Shown here piece by piece: positions 34,022 through 37,887 of a stretch of DNA of 37,887 nucleotides. The stretch is taken from positions 1 through 37,887 of the IMG/VR virus record IMGVR_UViG_3300020220_000151, one strand, 5' to 3'. The notes under the pieces were generated by a model. That model ran no database searches. It saw only the letters and a program-made list of their open reading frames with translations, and was not told where the DNA came from. The stretch is from a virus. Both the position numbers and the translations under genes were made by a program. Position 1 is the first letter of the stretch, and every line of letters begins with the position of its first letter.

Positions 34022-35464
34022 ATGAGCGCAGATTTTCTTCCATACATAAATTTACGACCTTTGGACATTACCCCTGCCCAGATTTATTTGGATTCAATTG
34101 AGGTTGCCAGAACTGTATTTCCAAATTTTGATTTGCGGCCGGGGACAATTGAAGACGCAATGTTTCAAGCATTTGCCTACATGTCGGCATTAAATATTGG
34201 CGCAATTAACAGGCTCCCCGACTCCCTGATGCTGGGAATTGGCAAAATGTTGGGCACCCCTTACGCCGATGGCACACGGGCGACGATGGATGTCCAATTT
34301 ACGGCCAATTCCAACGATGGGGCAACAATTCCAATAGGAACAATGGTTGCCTATACGCCGATATCGGATACTGGCGAATTGAACGCTTCTTATGTTTTTG
34401 AAACAAACGAAATTCATACAATTAATGCGAACAACCCCGGGGATGCCCTTCCAACTGGCACGGTTGCTTGCACGGTAAGGGATTTGGGTGTTATGCCCTC
34501 AATTCCTACGGGGACTATTTTAACCCTACTTTCATTTTCGCAAGAACTTTATTCTGCCACCTCTGCGGGCAATTTTGTTCAGGGACAGAACGCTGAAACA
34601 ATCGATGAATTTTTGATTCGCTCAACAGCAAACCTTGCATCAATGTCTTCGGCTCTAGCGACGGCGACCCAATTGAAAAATTACATTCTTGTTTCAAATC
34701 CGGCGCTGGTCAGCCGCTGTAAGGTTTATGACCTAACTGACCCAGATGGAGATTTGCTTCTGGCAGATGGAGATGTGGCTGGCAAGATTGCGGTTTTTGC
34801 ATATGGGCCAAAACGAAATCTTACAGATGCTGAAAAAACAACAATTAAAAACGACATACAGGACAAGAGTGTCGCTGGGTTGGAGATTGGAATCAAAAAT
34901 CCTTTCTTGTTGAATTTTAGAATAGTTGCGACATTAAGTTATTATTCAAATCTCGATAGCACTACCGTATCGGAATTGGTAAAACAAAACCTTTTAACGA
35001 ATTTTTCTCCTGAAACCTCACAAGCATCTGAAGAAAAATTACGTTACAACACCGTATTGAGAGCGATACATGCACTCCCATCTGTTTATAGTGTTGATTC
35101 TTTGGCAATTACTACTCAATATTCGGGGATGACAATAACCGGCGCCGCAAAATCAGGAAATAATGTCGTTTATACATCAAATAATCACTTGTTTTCGATT
35201 GGCGACCTGGTGGCGGTAACTGCCATAACTCCAGGAACGCTGAACACGACGACTCCGACTGCCGTTATTGCAAGAACAGCAAATACGTTTACTTTGGTCA
35301 ATGCTGGTGCTTCTGGTACTTATAACTCCGGGGGTACAAGTACGGGTTCTTCGCCATACTGGGGCAACGTTTCGGGTTCTGATATTGACTATTCTTATAA
35401 AGGAAGTTTGTTAAATCTACAACCAGAAAAAATTTCACTTACTCTTAATTCGATTGAATTCTAA
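34022..35464 (+). CDS. Baseplate J-like wedge protein with inserted beta domain
   Basis: A 480-residue member of the baseplate J family (PF04865): DFLPYINLRPLDITPAQIY, FPNFDLRPGTIEDAMFQAFAYMSAL, MLGTPYADGTRAT, AETIDEFLIRSTANLAS and SNPALVSRCKVYDL. These wedges surround the hub and transmit contraction. From about residue 369 to 443 an extra beta module is inserted (SNNHLFSIGDLV, ANTFTLV, GTYNSGGTST). It is the same kind of module as in the neck connector gene at 20209. The C terminus resumes with the J-type end (PEKISLTLNSIEF). It begins four bases after the gp25-like stop. Confidence 0.9.
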   Translation: MSADFLPYINLRPLDITPAQIYLDSIEVARTVFPNFDLRPGTIEDAMFQAFAYMSALNIGAINRLPDSLMLGIGKMLGTPYADGTRATMDVQFTANSNDGATIPIGTMVAYTPISDTGELNASYVFETNEIHTINANNPGDALPTGTVACTVRDLGVMPSIPTGTILTLLSFSQELYSATSAGNFVQGQNAETIDEFLIRSTANLASMSSALATATQLKNYILVSNPALVSRCKVYDLTDPDGDLLLADGDVAGKIAVFAYGPKRNLTDAEKTTIKNDIQDKSVAGLEIGIKNPFLLNFRIVATLSYYSNLDSTTVSELVKQNLLTNFSPETSQASEEKLRYNTVLRAIHALPSVYSVDSLAITTQYSGMTITGAAKSGNNVVYTSNNHLFSIGDLVAVTAITPGTLNTTTPTAVIARTANTFTLVNAGASGTYNSGGTSTGSSPYWGNVSGSDIDYSYKGSLLNLQPEKISLTLNSIEF

Positions 35465-35466
35465 TT

Positions 35467-36678
35467 GTGGATATCTTTAATCCCACTCGCAACGTGATTG
35501 TTGGCAACGATTCTCTACAAGCGCAAACGCTTGACGGTTTATTTTTAAATCCGGAAACATACACCCATAATTGGACTATTTCAAATGCAATCTTGACTGT
35601 CGATTCGGCAGTAACAGTCCATCCACTTAATTATTCGTTCAAAATACAGCCATTGAATGAGGCTTCCACAATTTCAATTTCTTTAAATGGCATTATTCCT
35701 CCGGATAACGACATCAATGGTAGCGAAGCGCAATTTCATTGTCAATTTTATTCACCACATGAATTGACTGTCGAAGCAAAAATTACGAATGTTGCTGCGA
35801 ATACTTTCAAAACAAATTCACAAAATCTTATTGCGGAAAAATGGGAAGCGGTTTTTACGCCAGTAATTTCTGTTGGATTAATAAATGTAAATGTAGACAA
35901 TATTGAGTTTGATGTACGACTGGATATATCAAATCATGGCGGTCAAATATTTTACTTGTCGATGCCAATTTTGATGAATGAACTTGGTTTCACCAAAAAT
36001 ACTTTTGTTGCGAATTTGAGAAAATTCGTGCCGACATTCATATGGGATAAAGACAAAATTCAAGAATACCCAAATTATCCATTTGCTAAATTTTTACATG
36101 TGTTGACTTATTATGGCTCAGTATCGGCGCTTCTTTACACGAAGTTTTACGAATATCTGAACAATGAAATTTCTCTTCAAAATCAAAACGCGGCATTTCG
36201 GTTCAGTCAACTCACCAATCCGGAGTATATTGATTCGGAATACATCAATTGGTTAACACAATTTAATGGCACACCAATCTACAAAACCATTACCAGCGCA
36301 ACAAGTACAGAAGTAATTAGTAATGTTGACGAATCGCTTACGTGGCAACTCATTAACGGCTATTTTGGAAGAAATGCTGGGACATTGTTTGCTATTAAAG
36401 AATGTGCTCAACAGGTGCTTACGGGCAATAAGGTTGTATACGTTTTTCCAGGCGGCAGTTTTTTTCAAATCAATATTTACACCTTATTGGCAGAAACTCC
36501 GGGTGTTTTAAATGCGGGTGATTCGTCGCCAGAAGTTCTTGCTTTGGTGGCAAAAACCAAGCCGATGGGTTTTGAACTAAATCATGCATCATATGCTGTT
36601 TTGCCACTTATTCTTGATGACTCAACCTACGGACTATTGGGCGGGCCTACCGCCCCATCAGCGCCAGGGCTTGGTTAA
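35467..36678 (+). CDS. gpI-like tail protein with N-terminal beta domain
   Basis: A 403-residue protein beginning at GTG 35467, two bases after the J-like stop. Residues from about 180 on (FVANLRKFVPTFIWDKDKIQEY, FLHVLTYYGSVSALLY, EYINWLTQFNGTPIY, LINGYFGRNAGTLFAIKECAQQ, KTKPMGFELNHA) follow the P2 gpI / phage tail protein layout. The first ~170 residues are a separate jelly-roll-like beta domain (NWTISNAILTV, SISLNGIIPP, KWEAVFTPV), possibly for carbohydrate or fibre attachment. The product would join wedges to fibres. The Pro/Gly C terminus suits a peripheral site. Confidence 0.78.
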   Translation: MDIFNPTRNVIVGNDSLQAQTLDGLFLNPETYTHNWTISNAILTVDSAVTVHPLNYSFKIQPLNEASTISISLNGIIPPDNDINGSEAQFHCQFYSPHELTVEAKITNVAANTFKTNSQNLIAEKWEAVFTPVISVGLINVNVDNIEFDVRLDISNHGGQIFYLSMPILMNELGFTKNTFVANLRKFVPTFIWDKDKIQEYPNYPFAKFLHVLTYYGSVSALLYTKFYEYLNNEISLQNQNAAFRFSQLTNPEYIDSEYINWLTQFNGTPIYKTITSATSTEVISNVDESLTWQLINGYFGRNAGTLFAIKECAQQVLTGNKVVYVFPGGSFFQINIYTLLAETPGVLNAGDSSPEVLALVAKTKPMGFELNHASYAVLPLILDDSTYGLLGGPTAPSAPGLG

Positions 36679-36702
36679 GTGGTAAACTTAGAATTCGAAA
36701 GT

Positions 36703-36709
36703 GGGAGGA
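36703..36709 (+). promoter_or_regulatory. Ribosome-binding site GGGAGGA for the holin
   Basis: GGGAGGA sits 3-4 bases before ATG 36713 and is among the strongest sites in the window. It fixes the start at ATG 36713 rather than the in-frame GTG at 36701. Confidence 0.7.
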
Positions 36710-36712
36710 AAA

Positions 36713-36928
36713 ATGAGTACAGCATTTATTAAGCAAATAGTTGAACAGGCAGTAAAAACTTTCATAACCGCATATCTCGGTGCATGGGTTGCTGCAGGCT
36801 CAAATTTTGATGCACTAACCGATACAAATAACCTCAAAATTGGTGTTACCGCGGTAGCGGCGTCAATTGCAATGAGCATGGGCTTAAAGAAAGTTGGCTC
36901 AAATAAGGACTCTGTTTCGGTGCTTTGA
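36713..36928 (+). CDS. Holin, r1t-like
   Basis: A 71-residue protein from ATG 36713. It has two hydrophobic stretches (about 14-30, KTFITAYLGAWVAAG; and 42-57, IGVTAVAASIAMSMG) with a polar loop (SNFDALTDTNN), and a short charged end. The AVKTFIQALLA-type N terminus and loop fit the r1t holin family (PF16945). Holins pore the membrane to release endolysin. A separate endolysin is not seen in the window; the M15 domain of the tape measure is not a likely lysis enzyme. The gene ends inside a GTTTCGG hairpin. Confidence 0.8.
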   Translation: MSTAFIKQIVEQAVKTFITAYLGAWVAAGSNFDALTDTNNLKIGVTAVAASIAMSMGLKKVGSNKDSVSVL

Positions 36929-36989
36929 CCCGAAACTGTCCTTATGGACAGGGGTTCCTAATCTACAATCTTTTAGGTCTTTGATTAGG
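36914..36989 (+). promoter_or_regulatory. Three tandem hairpins between holin and fibre genes
   Basis: GTTTCGG (36914-36920) pairs with CCGAAAC (36930-36936). CTGTCC (36936-36941) pairs with GGACAG (36946-36951) over a TTAT loop. CCTAATC (36957-36963) pairs with GATTAGG (36983-36989), and this last arm holds part of the AGGAG site of the next gene. The first overlaps the holin stop. They may terminate or process the mRNA, or hide the ribosome site of the 37001 gene. No T-run follows. Confidence 0.45.
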
Positions 36990-37000
36990 AGAACACGTCT

Positions 37001-37396
37001 GTGATTGCTGGGGTTTATAACATAATTATTGAACAAGGCTCCACCTTTTTCCGCCAACTTACCATCGAACAGCCGGACCTGGACGCCGACCCCACGGGGG
37101 AAACTTTCATAAATTACAACCTGGCGGGCCATACCGCGCGGATGCATATAAGACGAACCGTAGAGAGTACAACGCCAATAATTACCCTAACAACGGAAAA
37201 CGGCCGGATAGCAATAAACCCGTATGTCGCGGACACACCTACGAGAAACAACGAAATCTTTCTTACCGTTTCCGCCGCTGACACGGCTTTACTTGAAACA
37301 AGCGGTGTTTACGATTTAGAAATAGTCAGTTCGGGCGATGTGGTCTCTAAGGTAATACGTGGGGACGTCACCCTGATACCCGAAGTCACCAGATAA
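37001..37396 (+). CDS. Fibre-region beta-sandwich protein
   Basis: A 131-residue protein, all beta in character: GVYNIIIEQGSTFFRQLTIEQP, HTARMHIRRTVE, NGRIAINPY, TALLETSGVYDLEIVSSGDVVSKVIRGDVTLIPEVTR. This layout (QGxTF, xARMxIR, GVYDLEL, G-xVxxxPEVTR) is common in phages directly upstream of the tail fibre genes. Its exact role is unknown. It starts at GTG 37001 with AGGAG about 9 bases upstream, inside the third hairpin. Confidence 0.8.
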   Translation: MIAGVYNIIIEQGSTFFRQLTIEQPDLDADPTGETFINYNLAGHTARMHIRRTVESTTPIITLTTENGRIAINPYVADTPTRNNEIFLTVSAADTALLETSGVYDLEIVSSGDVVSKVIRGDVTLIPEVTR

Positions 37397-37433
37397 GGGC
37401 AAAACCAACCTGGCCGTCTTCCGTCGCCAAGAT

Positions 37434-37452
37434 GGAGGAAATGTATAATTAG
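37434..37452 (+). promoter_or_regulatory. Strong ribosome site with a 3-codon mini-ORF
   Basis: GGAGGAA is followed at once by ATG TAT AAT TAG (37441-37452), a three-codon frame ending 3 bases before the ATG of the next gene. The tight stop-start spacing suggests reinitiation or translational coupling, since that gene otherwise has only a weak site. It could also be chance. Confidence 0.35.
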
Positions 37453-37455
37453 GGC

Positions 37456-37731
37456 ATGGTCGTGCCTAATCAAGTAATTGTAAATCAAGATGCTCCGAAT
37501 TTAGTCAGGGTCAGGGCATCGTCGGGTTCGGCCAACACCAGACGCCACGAGCATACACAGTCAGTGGCGTCCACGAATTGGGTGATTAGCCATACTCTTG
37601 GCGGGAAACCATCGGTAACTATTGTCGATTCTGCAGATACGCACGTTGTCGGTGATGTAACATATAACAGCACGACTCAAATTACGGTTAGTTTTTCAGC
37701 GGCGTTTTCGGGTAAGGCTTATTTGACATAA
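37456..37731 (+). CDS. Small fibre-type beta domain protein
   Basis: A 91-residue protein with the short beta domain often found in tail fibre proteins: HEHTQSVASTNWVISHTLG, KPSVTIVDSADTHVVGDVTY, ITVSFSAAFSGKAYL. In many phages this unit is the C-terminal part of a longer fibre; here it is a free-standing gene between two fibre-region genes. It could be a fibre connector or tip. ATG 37456 is the first start after an in-frame TAG. Confidence 0.78.
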   Translation: MVVPNQVIVNQDAPNLVRVRASSGSANTRRHEHTQSVASTNWVISHTLGGKPSVTIVDSADTHVVGDVTYNSTTQITVSFSAAFSGKAYLT

Positions 37732-37740
37732 GGAAGTAAA

Positions 37741-37887
37741 ATGGCACAAAAGTTTCTCACAAATCTAAACCTCAACCAGAATGAACTTATTAATGCCACC
37801 TTCCAAAAGGTTGGGGCGGACCCGGGTTCCGCTTTTGAGGGTCAGTTAATTTACAACACAACCACCCGCACAATCAAGGTCTATGCG
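37741..37887 (+). CDS. Tail fibre protein, N-terminal fragment
   Basis: An open frame from ATG 37741 to the window edge, 49 codons, with AGGAAG just upstream. The start MAQKFLTNLNLNQNELINATFQ and the FEGQLIYNTTTRTIKVYA end match the N terminus of long tail fibres, where GQ-(I/L)-Y-(F/Y)-NT is a recurring motif. The N terminus would attach to the baseplate; the receptor-binding part is off the right edge. Confidence 0.75.
   Translation, partial: MAQKFLTNLNLNQNELINATFQKVGADPGSAFEGQLIYNTTTRTIKVYA

Noticed and set aside
37444-37449. TATAAT as a promoter -10 box
   Set aside because: No -35 box at a suitable distance; it falls inside the mini-ORF between two tightly packed genes, so chance is likely.
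1-37887. CRISPR array, tRNA or insertion sequence
   Set aside because: No regularly spaced direct repeats, no cloverleaf-like tRNA pattern and no transposase or flanking terminal repeats were noticed by eye.

Overview
The window is a continuous piece of a tailed bacteriophage genome (or an integrated copy) with a contractile tail, i.e. myovirus morphology. A sheath protein, a tube protein, a long tape measure and a full baseplate set (hub, OB-fold spike, gp25-like wedge, J-like wedge, gpI-like protein) occur in canonical order. No integrase, repressor, tRNA, rRNA, IS element or CRISPR array was seen. The base composition is moderate and AT-leaning. Gene content resembles environmental (aquatic, possibly actinobacterial) phages, but this is an impression and the host cannot be fixed from the sequence.

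Layout. Bases 1-12424 run on the minus strand and carry the head module, read right to left. It starts with a 59-residue membrane peptide that is too short for routine gene calling. Next come an HK97-type portal, a prohead protease fused to about 1000 extra residues, a Cys-knuckle/acidic/PepSY-like protein, and a very large virion-type protein (at least 1672 residues, continuing past base 1) with an HExxH motif, a degenerate ADP-ribosyltransferase-like segment and a KTSC-like domain. No major capsid gene is recognisable; it probably lies left of base 1. From 12479 everything is on the plus strand. The large terminase is followed by a recombination/nuclease block: a Rad52-like annealing protein, a RecB/Cas4-like nuclease with four cysteines, an HNH nuclease and a RuvC-like resolvase. 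Then comes a ParB-like / PAPS-reductase-like / ParB-like triad (17489-19960) and a small Arg-rich peptide. Bases 20209-36678 encode the neck, tail and baseplate. Bases 36713-37887 hold a holin and the start of the tail-fibre/receptor-binding region, which runs off the right edge.

How the genes fit together. Terminase and portal package DNA. The protease should mature the prohead and may act on the large fused proteins, which share a short RGL-(A/S/P)-S motif. The Rad52-like protein and the RecB-like nuclease form a plausible single-strand-annealing recombination pair, and the RuvC-like and HNH enzymes would resolve DNA before packaging. The tape measure carries an M15-peptidase motif at its C terminus, suited to local cell-wall opening during infection. 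The ParB/PAPS-reductase triad is the best candidate for an unusual system: it resembles the IbrA/IbrB pairing and, more remotely, the PP-loop enzyme of DNA phosphorothioation, and could be a nucleotide or DNA modification or a regulatory device.

Most plus-strand genes abut or overlap by a few bases, so they probably form one or a few long operons. The ribosome-binding sites and hairpins noted were read by eye; no folding or database search was run.
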